A stretch of 64,000 nucleotides of DNA from Methanocatella intestini (GTDB lineage: Archaea; Methanobacteriota; Methanobacteria; Methanobacteriales; Methanobacteriaceae): the NCBI RefSeq assembly GCF_002252585.1, contig NZ_NQLD01000008.1; one strand, 5' to 3'. Below the pieces are notes generated by a model that saw only the letters and a program-made list of their open reading frames with translations, was not told where the DNA came from and searched no databases. Below are positions 45,241-53,556 of this stretch, piece by piece; position 1 is the first letter of the stretch, and each line of letters begins with the position of its first letter. A program made the translations under genes and the position numbers.

Positions 45241-45713
45241 TATTTTACCCCGATTTCTTTTAAAATAATATCCATAGCTTCAGGAATTGCCTTTTCAACA
45301 GGTTCAGTTAAACCCATTTCAACATCAGGAGAGGAAATCTCTTGAGGTTTGCATCCAACAATAATCACTTCACAATCTTTAGCAAGGTCGTGAAGAGGCT
45401 CTTCAACAGGCCAGGAATGAACATTTTCATATTTTCCTCTAGGCATGTCATAAGGGCTAAATACTTTAACAGTCCCCGGTTCTGCATCAAACTCAACAAC
45501 ATCAATTACAATAACTTTTTTCCAATATTCATCAGGAAGAGAAAAAATAAAGTGTGTTGCTCCTGTTCCAGCATCAATAAACATAACTTCGTCAGGCATT
45601 TCTTTGTCTTCGAAATATTCTTCCAATTTATGAATCACAAATGGTCCAAAACCATCATCTTTAAATAAAATATTTCCGCATCCCACAACGATTGTCTCTG
45701 CATGATAAGGCAT
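45240..45713 (-). CDS. frhD: Hydrogenase maturation protease for FrhA
   Basis: FrhD belongs to the HycI/HybD endopeptidases that clip the C-terminus of the large subunit after nickel insertion. VVGCGNILFKDDGFGPFVI near residue 10 holds the conserved Gly-Asn and metal-binding Asp/Glu positions; MFIDAGTGATHF (second Asp) and VHSWPVEEP follow near 45-105. 157 residues is usual. GGAGGAAATT precedes the ATG. It sits between its substrate frhA and frhG, the standard operon order, and its stop overlaps the frhG start. Confidence 0.93.
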   Translation of the reverse strand: MPYHAETIVVGCGNILFKDDGFGPFVIHKLEEYFEDKEMPDEVMFIDAGTGATHFIFSLPDEYWKKVIVIDVVEFDAEPGTVKVFSPYDMPRGKYENVHSWPVEEPLHDLAKDCEVIIVGCKPQEISSPDVEMGLTEPVEKAIPEAMDIILKEIGVK

Positions 45714-45732
45714 ATAATTTCCTCCTAGCTCC

Positions 45733-46950
45733 TTATATTCTCACCATATCGTTTTTAAGTATGCTTTTATCCTCATCATCAACTACCATTACATGAGTTG
45801 CACATGATAAACATGGGTCATAAGCTCTGATAACATCTGCACCAAATTCGTGATGGAAACCTTCAGTAGCTGGTCCCATTGTTGGAATATTCCAGGTAGT
45901 TGGTACAATAGCTGAATAGAATTGGATTTTACTATCTTTAACAGTAGCCATGTGTACATTAGTACCCCTAGGTCCTTCAATTACACCAATACCTAATTTA
46001 CCAGTTCCTCTATCATCATAATCAGCTCTAGCTGGAGCAGAAGTATCAATTTGTTCAAGAAGATCAATAGTTAAATTATAATTATTTAACATTTCCTCAG
46101 CTCTAGCTACATGTTGAGCAACTACACCTTTGTCTTTAAATCCGTTGAATTTTTCCATTCTTGCTCTAGGACCTGTTTCAACATTTTTACCATTAATTAA
46201 AGGAATGGTTGTACATGCTTTTTTACCTATTTCAGGATCATCATACCAAGCTTCTGGTAAAACTTCTGAGAAATTATCATAATCAAATTCATCAAGATTA
46301 CCATATGATGGACTAGATGCTAAAAGTGGTACATCAACAACACCTAAACCTTCAGGAAGTTCTCTTGCAGCAATGAATGATTTCATTAATTCCACATGTT
46401 TTTCAAAATCAGGTTTAAAAGCTTTTAATCTATCAATTAATTTGTCTTTTGTAGCTGAAGTAATATTTCTAGCCATACCACCTATCCTAATATCAGATGG
46501 ATGAATACCTTCACCAGCAAGCATATCAACTACATATTGCACATTTTTCCTAACAGCAGACACACTTTTAACTGCAGTAGTGAAATCTTCTTCAGGTACA
46601 AAATCAGGTGCAATTAAAAAATGATGAATTGCAGCACTGTTAACACTGTGAGCAGCCAAAGTAGCTTCCCTTAATAATTTTCCTGCTTTAGGAACTTCGA
46701 TATCTAATGAATGGTCGACAGCTTCTACAGAAGCTAAAGTGTGTGGTATTGGGCAGACACCACAAATCCTTTGACATAAAACAGGAGCTGTTTCAGGATT
46801 TTTACCTGCAACCATTTTTTCTAAACCCCTAACTGGAGTGATACTTAAATATCTACCTTTTGTAACAATCCCTTCATCATCGACTTCCATGACAAGTTCC
46901 GCATGACCCTCTTGACGAGATGTTGGGGATATAACTATTCTGTCTTTCAA
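45733..46950 (-). CDS. frhA: Coenzyme F420-reducing hydrogenase, alpha (large) subunit
   Basis: FrhA holds the [NiFe] site that splits H2 for F420 reduction. The two Cys motifs that bind the metals are intact: RICGVCPIPH (residues about 61-70) and DPCLSCATH near the C-terminus. These are followed by a tail (VMVVDDEDKSILKNDMVRI) that FrhD is expected to cut. No selenocysteine codon is present at either motif. The frame opens far upstream, but GAGAGGTGACAC lies seven bases before a TTG at 46950 (LKDRIVISPTSRQEG, the family start), so I place the start there. The 264 bases upstream are AT-rich with several TATA-like strings and an AGTATATATACT palindrome near 47050. Confidence 0.95.
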   Translation of the reverse strand: MKDRIVISPTSRQEGHAELVMEVDDEGIVTKGRYLSITPVRGLEKMVAGKNPETAPVLCQRICGVCPIPHTLASVEAVDHSLDIEVPKAGKLLREATLAAHSVNSAAIHHFLIAPDFVPEEDFTTAVKSVSAVRKNVQYVVDMLAGEGIHPSDIRIGGMARNITSATKDKLIDRLKAFKPDFEKHVELMKSFIAARELPEGLGVVDVPLLASSPSYGNLDEFDYDNFSEVLPEAWYDDPEIGKKACTTIPLINGKNVETGPRARMEKFNGFKDKGVVAQHVARAEEMLNNYNLTIDLLEQIDTSAPARADYDDRGTGKLGIGVIEGPRGTNVHMATVKDSKIQFYSAIVPTTWNIPTMGPATEGFHHEFGADVIRAYDPCLSCATHVMVVDDEDKSILKNDMVRI

Positions 46951-47214
46951 ATGTGTCACCTCTCTTTTCAAAAAATAATTAGAAACTAACATTTAATATT
47001 TATAACCAATATTCATATATATAATATAGTTTGTATAATAAATAGAAAAGTATATATACTATAATATAAATTTTTATTAAATGAAGTAAAATAATTAATA
47101 ATATGGATTAAATTTATAAGTTAAATTAACCTAATAATATATTATTGTAAAAAAAATAGTACATTCTATTTAAAGTTAATTACAATTTTATTAATTAAAA
47201 ATGGAGGTAATAAC

Positions 47215-47748
47215 TTGGATAAATCAAATATAATAATTTCTATCATAATTGTTATATGTATTGCTGCTGGAGTTGCTGCTTATGGAATAACTAATAGTGA
47301 AAATCCAGTTTTCAGTAATTTAAATAGTGTAGACTCCGGTAGTGGTGATTCTGGCAATGGTATTGGAAACAACACAACACACCATGATTCCCCAAGTACC
47401 AACAGTCATGGAAGCGGAAATGGAGGAACAGGAACAGGTAGTGGAAGTGGTGTTAGTTCAGGTTCTGGATCAGGTTCAAGCTCAAGCTCCGGATCAGGCT
47501 CAGGCTCAGGATCTGGAAGAGGTCATCATCCTACACCTTCACCTACCCCAAGCACTCCAAAAATAACTTCAGGTGAAGCGAAATCAATAGCAACTCAAAA
47601 TATTGAAGCAGTTGGATGGTATGCTGGAACCCCAACATTATCTGCAGACAAAACTGTTTGGTATGTTCCAATTTTTGATCAAAGCGGTGCAACTGTAGAC
47701 AGTATTGAAATAAATGCCAATACTGGTGCGGTTATTGGAAGAGGATAA
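47215..47748 (+). CDS. Exported Ser/Gly-linker PepSY-domain protein, 177 aa
   Basis: An N-terminal membrane helix or uncleaved signal (IIISIIIVICIAAGVAAYG, residues 5-23) is followed by about 90 residues of low-complexity Ser, Gly, Asn and His, a Pro/Thr-rich hinge (HHPTPSPTPSTP), and a C-terminal PepSY-like domain (SGEAKSIATQNI...WYVPIFDQSGATVDSIEINANTGAVIGRG). PepSY domains are often protease-inhibiting or redox-related and act outside the cell. The start is TTG, nine bases after GGAGGTAATAAC. A strong terminator hairpin overlaps the stop codon. Function is not known. Confidence 0.75.
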   Translation: MDKSNIIISIIIVICIAAGVAAYGITNSENPVFSNLNSVDSGSGDSGNGIGNNTTHHDSPSTNSHGSGNGGTGTGSGSGVSSGSGSGSSSSSGSGSGSGSGRGHHPTPSPTPSTPKITSGEAKSIATQNIEAVGWYAGTPTLSADKTVWYVPIFDQSGATVDSIEINANTGAVIGRG

Positions 47749-47761
47749 TTAAATTATCCTC
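47741..47761 (+). terminator. Perfect hairpin at the end of the PepSY gene
   Basis: GAGGATAATT and AATTATCCTC are perfect 10-bp arms around one base, and include the TAA stop at 47746-47748. A T-rich run follows. The symmetry may also allow it to act for transcripts from the other strand. Confidence 0.55.
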
Positions 47762-47862
47762 CTTATTTTATTTTTTAAAAATTTTCAATTTTAAAATAAT
47801 AGCTTTAAATATAGTTAACTATAAATACTAAAACATACAAAATTTAGTATTGTTGTATATAA

Positions 47863-47936
47863 GGGCCCGTAGCCTAGCTGGATAGGGCGTCGGACTTCTA
47901 ATCCGAAGACCCCGGGTTCAAATCCCGGCGGGTCCG
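47863..47936 (+). tRNA. tRNA-Arg (UCU)
   Basis: The cloverleaf is complete: acceptor GGGCCCG/CGGGTCC, D arm GCCTAGCTGGATAGGGC, anticodon arm TCGGA-CTTCTAA-TCCGA, T arm CCGGG-TTCAAAT-CCCGG. Anticodon UCU reads AGA, the main arginine codon of the genes in this window. No intron and no encoded CCA. Confidence 0.95.
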
Positions 47937-47994
47937 TATTTCTTATAAAATCTTTTTTTAAAAATACAGAACTTATTAAATAATATTTTAACAT

Positions 47995-48068
47995 GGGCTT
48001 GTAGCCTAGTCTGGAAGGGCGTAAGACTCCTAATCTTAAGATCGAGGGTTCAAATCCCTCCAAGTCCG
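47995..48068 (+). tRNA. tRNA-Arg (CCU)
   Basis: The cloverleaf is complete: acceptor GGGCTTG/CAAGTCC, anticodon arm TAAGA-CTCCTAA-TCTTA with anticodon CCU (reads AGG), T arm GAGGG-TTCAAAT-CCCTC. It follows the UCU tRNA by 58 bases; the two closely related genes probably arose by duplication. CCA is not encoded. Confidence 0.95.
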
Positions 48069-48144
48069 TATTTTTTTTAACTAATTTACAATCATTTAGC
48101 GATAGCTTTCTTTAAAAAAATTAATTATTGAGGCAAACAAAAAC

Positions 48145-48178
48145 TTTATATATGTTCATATGAATATATGTTCATATG
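48145..48178 (+). promoter_or_regulatory. Promoter and ArsR-type operator overlapping the start codon
   Basis: TTTATATA (48145-48152) is centred 27 bases before the ATG at 48176, so the message is likely leaderless. A palindrome of 8-bp arms (CATATGAA, 6-base spacer, TTCATATG) covers 48157-48178 and ends on the G of the start codon. The string ATATGTTCATATGA also repeats directly here. A bound repressor would cover the transcription start and start codon. Confidence 0.65.
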
Positions 48179-48526
48179 AGTTCAAATGATGTATGTGAAA
48201 TCAAAAGTATCAGAACAGATATTGTTGATGATATTGCTCATAAAATGAAAGATGATGATATTGTTCTAAAAACATGTAATCTTTTTAAAATATTAGGAGA
48301 TGCTAACAGAGTAAAGATTATTTTAGCACTCCAATATGATGAATTATGTGTTTGTGAGCTATCATTACTTCTTGATATGAGCCAATCTAGTATATCACAT
48401 CAATTAAGACACTTAAGAAATAGTAACATTGTTAAATTTAGAAAAGAAAATAAACAAATATTCTATTCTTTAATTGATGAAGAGATACTCAATATCCTTA
48501 AAGAAGGCGAAGAATATGCAAACTAA
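48176..48526 (+). CDS. ArsR/SmtB metal-sensing repressor (CadC-like)
   Basis: This 116-residue winged-helix protein has FKILGDANRVKIILAL, the helix containing ELCVCEL, and the recognition helix QSSISHQLRHLRNSNIV. Cys7, Cys58 and Cys60 sit at the same numbers as the Cys7/Cys58/Cys60 ligands of CadC (its Cys11 is Ser here), so cadmium, lead or zinc sensing is likely. Metal binding should release the operator that overlaps its start codon and switch on the downstream ATPase. The last 11 bases overlap the ATPase start, showing translational coupling. Confidence 0.85.
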   Translation: MSSNDVCEIKSIRTDIVDDIAHKMKDDDIVLKTCNLFKILGDANRVKIILALQYDELCVCELSLLLDMSQSSISHQLRHLRNSNIVKFRKENKQIFYSLIDEEILNILKEGEEYAN

Positions 48527-50549
48527 CCATGCTGCACATAAACATGACCATTCAGAAGAACATCATCATCACTATGATGAAGATGACTGCTGTAGCCACG
48601 ACCACCACGAACATCACCACCATCATGACGGAGATGACTGCTGTGGACATGATCATGGTCCAGGATGTGCATGTGAAGCAGATTTATTAGAAAATATTGA
48701 TAAAGAAGCAAATGTAGAACAGTCAAAAAAACCATTAGGAATATTTGCAATAGGTATAATCCTTTTAGCATTCGGATATGCATTAGAAATGTTTAATGTT
48801 GTCAATCCTATTGTAAGTCAGGTAATCTTCCTAATAGCTGTAATTTATGTAGGAAGACACATAATAACAGAAGGGATTGAACATTTATTTGAAGGAAAAG
48901 TTAAAATTGAATTATTAATTACAATAGCTACCTTTGGAGCATTCCTCCTCCAATCCGGAGAAGAAGGTGCAATGTTAATGATTCTTTTCTACTTAGGTGA
49001 ATACCTAGAACATTACTCCCTAAATAAATCTAAAAGCTCATTAATAGAACTTGTTAAATTAACCCCTGATACAGCTATGGTAAAACATGGTGATCACGAA
49101 CACGAAAAAGCAGTAGCAGATATTACAATTGGAGATGTTGTTGTTGTAAGACCTGGAGACAAAATACCTGTTGATGGAATTATTGTTGAAGGAACAACAT
49201 CTGTTAACCAGGCTTCAATTACTGGTGAAAGTTTAGCAGTAAGCAAAAGCATTGGAGATGAAGTATATGCATCTACAATAAATGAAGAGGGATACATTGA
49301 AATTGAAGTAAACAAAGGTAACGATGATACAATATTTGCTAAAATTATTGAATTGATTAAAAATTCAGAACAGAACAAAGCACATATTGATGTATTTATC
49401 GACAGATTTGCTGAATATTACACTCCAATTGTTGTAGTATTGGCTATTTTAGTAGCTATTTTACCTCCAATATTATATGGAGCTTCAATAACTGACTGGA
49501 CTTACAGGGCATTAACCCTTTTAGTTATATCCTGTCCTTGTGCATTAGTAATATCCACTCCTGTATCTATAGTATCAGCTATTACTAAAGGTACTAAAAA
49601 CGGTATTATTATTAAAGGTGGAGAATATGTTGAAGAATTAGCCAGAATCAAAGAAGTTTTATTTGATAAAACCGGTACTTTAACTGAAGGTAAACTTGAA
49701 ATAAATGAAGTTCAAACCTGTGGAGAACATGATAAAGAGGAAATACTTAAAATAGCATGTTCTATTGAATCCAAATCAAAACATCCTATTGCACATACAT
49801 TTGTCCAATACAAAAAAGATCACGGCATTGAATTAGAAGAAGTGGAAAACTTTGAATCAATAGCTGGAAAAGGTTTAAAAGGAGACATTAACGGAAAAAC
49901 TTACTTCATAGGTAACAAAACTTTATTCAGCCAGGACATTAATCTTGAAAATAATGGAATGAGCACTACTGTAATCATCGGAACTGAAAATGAAGTTTAC
50001 GGTTTAATTACCTTAAAAGATAAAATTAGAGATGAAACTCCATCTACAATAGCTAATCTTAATGCTAAAGGAATTAAAACAACTATGATTACAGGAGACA
50101 ATGAAGCAACTGCTAAGTTAGTGGCTGATGAAATTGGATTAAGCAGTTACCATGCAGATTTACTTCCTCAAGATAAAGTTAATATAGTATCAGATGCTGT
50201 ATCAAAGCATCAGGATGTAGCTATGGTTGGTGATGGTGTAAATGATACTCCATCTCTTGCCCGTGCGAATGTAGGAATAGCTATGGGTCTTGAAGGTGCA
50301 GATGTAGCTATTGAAACAGCAGACATTGTTTTACTTGAAGACAAGTTATCCAAAATTAATTTACTTGTTGATTTGGCTAAAAAAACAATGGGTAAAATCA
50401 AATTCAATGTTGCTTTCTGTTTAAGTGTGAAAGTAATATTAATGATACTTGGTATTGCAGGATACATCAGCTTATGGGAAGCAGTTCTTATTGGAGATAT
50501 GGGAATTACTTTACTTGTAGTAGGTAACTCCTTATTGCTTGCAAAATAG
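48516..50549 (+). CDS. Zn/Cd-type P1B ATPase with His-rich N-terminus
   Basis: The pump exports soft metals using ATP. The motifs of heavy-metal P-type ATPases are intact: TGES (residue near 235), CPC in SCPCALVIS near 340, DKTGTLTEG near 384 (phosphorylated Asp), SKHPIAHTF, and GDGVNDTPSLARANVGIAMG near 572. The N-terminal 55 residues carry no HMA domain but about 20 His plus Cys pairs (DDCCSHDHH, DDCCGHDHG, GCACEAD), a likely metal-binding tail. Sequence and the CadC-like partner point to Zn/Cd/Pb (P1B-2). The frame opens earlier, but the ATG at 48516 lies next to a GAAGGCGAAG stretch and keeps the His-rich start. 677 residues fits. Confidence 0.92.
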   Translation: MQTNHAAHKHDHSEEHHHHYDEDDCCSHDHHEHHHHHDGDDCCGHDHGPGCACEADLLENIDKEANVEQSKKPLGIFAIGIILLAFGYALEMFNVVNPIVSQVIFLIAVIYVGRHIITEGIEHLFEGKVKIELLITIATFGAFLLQSGEEGAMLMILFYLGEYLEHYSLNKSKSSLIELVKLTPDTAMVKHGDHEHEKAVADITIGDVVVVRPGDKIPVDGIIVEGTTSVNQASITGESLAVSKSIGDEVYASTINEEGYIEIEVNKGNDDTIFAKIIELIKNSEQNKAHIDVFIDRFAEYYTPIVVVLAILVAILPPILYGASITDWTYRALTLLVISCPCALVISTPVSIVSAITKGTKNGIIIKGGEYVEELARIKEVLFDKTGTLTEGKLEINEVQTCGEHDKEEILKIACSIESKSKHPIAHTFVQYKKDHGIELEEVENFESIAGKGLKGDINGKTYFIGNKTLFSQDINLENNGMSTTVIIGTENEVYGLITLKDKIRDETPSTIANLNAKGIKTTMITGDNEATAKLVADEIGLSSYHADLLPQDKVNIVSDAVSKHQDVAMVGDGVNDTPSLARANVGIAMGLEGADVAIETADIVLLEDKLSKINLLVDLAKKTMGKIKFNVAFCLSVKVILMILGIAGYISLWEAVLIGDMGITLLVVGNSLLLAK

Positions 50550-50734
50550 ATATATTCAAATTATCTATTTTTCTTATTTTTTATTGATTTCATTTTCAAA
50601 TACTGTTTTAAGAATTAAAAATTATTTTTATAAAAAACTACATATTTTAAATAATTTACAAAATAAATTAAAAGTGCATTGCAAAAAAGAGTTAGAAAGT
50701 ATTAAAAAATACTTAAATGAATTTTAGATATTTC

Positions 50735-51922
50735 TTAAAAATTATCTAGAGTAGTTAAAGTTTCAGCTTCTCTTTTTTCTGATTTTTTATCAAAAGAAAT
50801 TTCACCGTATTTTCCTCCACCACCCGGAGTTATGTGTATGCTTTTATTTCTGAAAGCTTCAATAGCTGGAGAAATTGATGAATCTATTTTAGCTATTTCC
50901 TCTACAGGTTCATTAATCAGTATATCAATTTCAGTTCCAAAGTTATCTATCAGATTTTGCCATTTTCCCTGAACTGTTTTTGTTGTAACTCCCTTATCAT
51001 AAACTGTTGATATTAATTCGGCCAAAGGCATTAAATGAACATATTTAGGTCTAAAATCAGGATGTTTCGGTTCATCATAGTCAGCTATTTCACTTATTCT
51101 GAAATCAACCCCTTTTTTGATTGTTCCGCCGCAGCTGCATTTCATCTTATTTTCTTTAGCTATTAACGGATCAACTAATTTGTAACATTTGGTACATGCA
51201 GTCATATGATATTTTCCAAGGTTCGGCACCAACCCATAATTTGCTTTAATATCTTTGTTTTTTATTGATTTTTTTATTGATGAATAAGACATATCTTCAA
51301 GCTCAATTTGATTAAACTCCCTACCTAACCTGTGTGGCCATGGAGAGTGTGCATCAGAATTAGTAAGAAATGGAAAATTCTTAAGTTCAGCTACAGTATC
51401 TGCCATAAATGTATCTGCAGACAAACCAAGTTCTACAAAATCCGGAGCCTTATCATAGCAGTCATAAATACTGTCAAAAGATTTGTACATTCCAGTCCAT
51501 GGAGTAAAAGCATGAGCCGGTCCAATTAAACAGTCATATTCTTTAACCATTTCTAAAAGTTCTGCTCCTGAATATCTTGTTCTAGGTCTTCCGTCGCTTT
51601 CTTTATTTTTAGAAACCAGTTTTTCAGACAGTTCTCTTGCAATACCAATATCCGGAATTATAATTAAATGATGAATCCTGTTTTTTCCTTCAACTTCTGT
51701 TGTTAAAACAAAATCCATATCATCTGCAGTGTAAATTCCATCTCCCTTATAGGTTGTACTTTCCTCAATAATGTTTAACCAGCCAGGATGGAATGCATCG
51801 CCAGTTCCCAGAAGTTGCAATCCTTTAAGCTTTGATTTAGGAGCCATATTTTTTATCAGCATGTCTTTAGATGAAGCCATTGAAAAACAGCTATGAACAT
51901 GAAAATCAGCATTAACTAACAT
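50735..51922 (-). CDS. Endonuclease Q-like PHP-family nuclease
   Basis: The N-terminal PHP domain begins ADFHVHSCFSMASSKDM, with the His-x-His metal ligands, then GLQLLGTGDAFHPGW, LIGPAHAFTPWTGMY (His) and LTNSDAHSPWPHRLG (Asp-Ala-His). A zinc-ribbon (CTKCYKLVDP...CSCGG) lies near residue 243. This is the layout of EndoQ, which cuts DNA 5' to deaminated bases (hypoxanthine, uracil) in archaea. The last residues LTTLDNF resemble a PCNA-interacting peptide. 395 residues is usual. The PCNA gene is in the same window. The function is inferred from the family. Confidence 0.8.
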   Translation of the reverse strand: MLVNADFHVHSCFSMASSKDMLIKNMAPKSKLKGLQLLGTGDAFHPGWLNIIEESTTYKGDGIYTADDMDFVLTTEVEGKNRIHHLIIIPDIGIARELSEKLVSKNKESDGRPRTRYSGAELLEMVKEYDCLIGPAHAFTPWTGMYKSFDSIYDCYDKAPDFVELGLSADTFMADTVAELKNFPFLTNSDAHSPWPHRLGREFNQIELEDMSYSSIKKSIKNKDIKANYGLVPNLGKYHMTACTKCYKLVDPLIAKENKMKCSCGGTIKKGVDFRISEIADYDEPKHPDFRPKYVHLMPLAELISTVYDKGVTTKTVQGKWQNLIDNFGTEIDILINEPVEEIAKIDSSISPAIEAFRNKSIHITPGGGGKYGEISFDKKSEKREAETLTTLDNF

Positions 51923-51938
51923 GGATAATAATTAGCTA

Positions 51939-52538
51939 TTAATAATATATTAAATCATCTAATATTTTCTTAAACTCCTTGTAATTTAGACTTTTTTTAG
52001 GTTTTTTTAAATCAATGTCTAAGTTATCTTCATTAACTATTCCATTAATGGAAGTTAAATTTTTTAAAAAATCATTGGTCCTGTTAATTACATCAATCAA
52101 ATCATTTCGGGTAGTCGGATAAGCTAATTCCAAAATAGGTACTCCCTTATCTTTAATTAAAGCCATAACCATGTTACGTTCATTAGAACATCCTGAACCG
52201 CCAAATAAAATTAACTCATTTAATACATCATACATTCTTTTATAATGCTCAGGCCTTTTACCAAGAACAATAAATGCATCTGCCAATTCCAAAACCCTGG
52301 AAAATAATGTTAAACGGCCTTTAACTCCTGACGGTAATTCATTTGAAAAATAAGAACTGCCCAGTAAAATATTATCCCTATTTAAAGTATATGGTGCCTG
52401 AGTATCATCACATTTCCCACTGGAAACATCCATATTATTATATTTTGAGAAATTTGTCGGTGATATATATTCGTGACCGTTTTTTTCAATTAATGGAACT
52501 ACAATCATAGCAGCATCTGGAATAACAGCTACTTTCAT
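51939..52538 (-). CDS. Conserved methanogen protein, possibly methanogenesis marker 5 (DUF2112)
   Basis: The 199-residue protein starts MKVAVIPDAAMIVVPLIEKN and has LPSGVKGRLTLF near 82, FGGSGCSNERNMVMALI near 133 and GVPILELAYPT near 152. The GSGCxxER cysteine region and ILELxYP pattern remind me of the methanogenesis marker 5/DUF2112 family, but I recall this only loosely and the match needs a search. It is soluble, with no signal peptide. It lies 16 bases upstream of the EndoQ-like gene on the same strand, so both may share a message. Confidence 0.5.
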   Translation of the reverse strand: MKVAVIPDAAMIVVPLIEKNGHEYISPTNFSKYNNMDVSSGKCDDTQAPYTLNRDNILLGSSYFSNELPSGVKGRLTLFSRVLELADAFIVLGKRPEHYKRMYDVLNELILFGGSGCSNERNMVMALIKDKGVPILELAYPTTRNDLIDVINRTNDFLKNLTSINGIVNEDNLDIDLKKPKKSLNYKEFKKILDDLIYY

Positions 52539-52602
52539 GATTAATACCTCCTCATTTTATTAAAACAGCCAAATTTTAAAAAAAAGTAAATAAATGATAT
52601 AT

Positions 52603-53373
52603 TTATCCAATATATCTTAAATCATCACTACTGCTAGCATTAGCTTTGTTAATTATGTCTTGTTCCATTTGTTGAGCTTTAGCTAACATTTCTTTAGTTT
52701 CTTCAGCTCTTTCTTCCAATTTATCAGTACCAATTTCAAAATTAAGCAAAATAGCTAATTTATTTAAAATAGCTTCAGCTGACTGTGCATCAATGAAATA
52801 ACCCGGAGTCTGACCCATTAAGCAAATACCATTCATTTCCTGACGAAGACCTAAACCTAAAAACAATCCAGAAGCTCCTACAATTCCACCATCATTAGAC
52901 CTGATTTCAACTTCTGCATCTTTTAAAAGCTCAATGTTTTCTTCATCAGTAGCTGCTCCAAAAACTTTAGATTCTTCAACAGGTTGGCCAGTAGCCATTC
53001 CACCTAATGTGAATATTTTACTAGCTCCCTTATCCTTAACAAAGTTTAATATATCTTGACATACGCAGTATTGACCTTCTGGAGATAAAGCCTGAGTGTT
53101 TCCAACAAGAATAATAATATCCAAATTGTCTTCTCCAACATTTTTAACATAATATAATTCATTAATCATGTTTTCAATTAAACCTTCTTCTCCAACAAAA
53201 ACTTGCGGAGGAAAACTTGGAGAATAAATTTCTGCAAATTTAGTAGCATTAAATTCATCAATCATGTGATCTGCAGCTAATTTACCTACATGACCAATAC
53301 CGGGCAATGCTTCTATAAAAATAGGATTATTTAATTCAACATCCTCTAAAACAGTAATTTGTGTGATTTCCAT
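52603..53373 (-). CDS. PAC2-family protein (proteasome assembly chaperone-like)
   Basis: The 256-residue protein matches the archaeal PAC2/PbaB-like family. Features are FIEALPGIGHVGKLAADHMI near 18, AEIYSPSFPPQVFVGEEGLI near 48, IIILVGNTQALSPEGQY near 85, and GGMATGQPVEESKVFGAATDE near 124. Family members help assemble proteasomes or act as ATP-independent chaperones; which applies here is not evident. Its ATG starts directly after the nop10 stop, the common archaeal operon position. Confidence 0.88.
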   Translation of the reverse strand: MEITQITVLEDVELNNPIFIEALPGIGHVGKLAADHMIDEFNATKFAEIYSPSFPPQVFVGEEGLIENMINELYYVKNVGEDNLDIIILVGNTQALSPEGQYCVCQDILNFVKDKGASKIFTLGGMATGQPVEESKVFGAATDEENIELLKDAEVEIRSNDGGIVGASGLFLGLGLRQEMNGICLMGQTPGYFIDAQSAEAILNKLAILLNFEIGTDKLEERAEETKEMLAKAQQMEQDIINKANASSSDDLRYIG

Positions 53374-53550
53374 CTAATCATCCTTTTTATTCATAGCATC
53401 TTTTTTTAATATGCGACGATACTTTCCGTATTTATCCTCAATAGAAAATTTAGGAGGATAAATAACTTTAAGCTCCCCGCCACATTGAGGGCAAGCATCC
53501 TCCATTGTATAAATCTTACAATCAGGACATTTATTCATTTTCATATTCAT
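53374..53550 (-). CDS. nop10: Ribosome biogenesis protein Nop10
   Basis: Nop10 is a small core protein of H/ACA ribonucleoproteins that guide pseudouridylation. The 58-residue product has the expected N-terminal zinc motif (NKCPDCKIYTMEDACPQCGG) and the conserved YPPKFSIEDKYGKYRRILK basic tail. The alternative start two residues downstream (MKMNKCPDC) matches typical Nop10 N-termini as well. It sits between the aIF2-alpha gene and the PAC2 gene, a gene order conserved in many archaea. Confidence 0.93.
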   Translation of the reverse strand: MNMKMNKCPDCKIYTMEDACPQCGGELKVIYPPKFSIEDKYGKYRRILKKDAMNKKDD

Positions 53551-53556
53551 AAAAAT

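Noticed and set aside
45733..46950. Selenocysteine in FrhA
   Set aside because: Both metal-binding motifs use ordinary Cys codons and no in-frame TGA is present.
46951..47214. Small gene or RNA between frhA and the PepSY gene
   Set aside because: Only AT-rich promoter-like DNA with several TATA strings; no frame with a ribosome-binding site or stable structure was found.
47815..48063. Minus-strand 82-codon open frame
   Set aside because: It is antisense to the two tRNA-Arg genes; the apparent protein is made of tRNA sequence.
47863..48068. tRNA-Arg pair as an integration site
   Set aside because: No integrase, no duplicated tRNA 3' end and no change in gene type at the flanks could be seen.
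50539..50727. Plus-strand 62-codon frame after the P-type ATPase
   Set aside because: It starts inside the ATPase end, is mostly AT-rich low-complexity codons, and has no ribosome-binding site; the gap looks non-coding.
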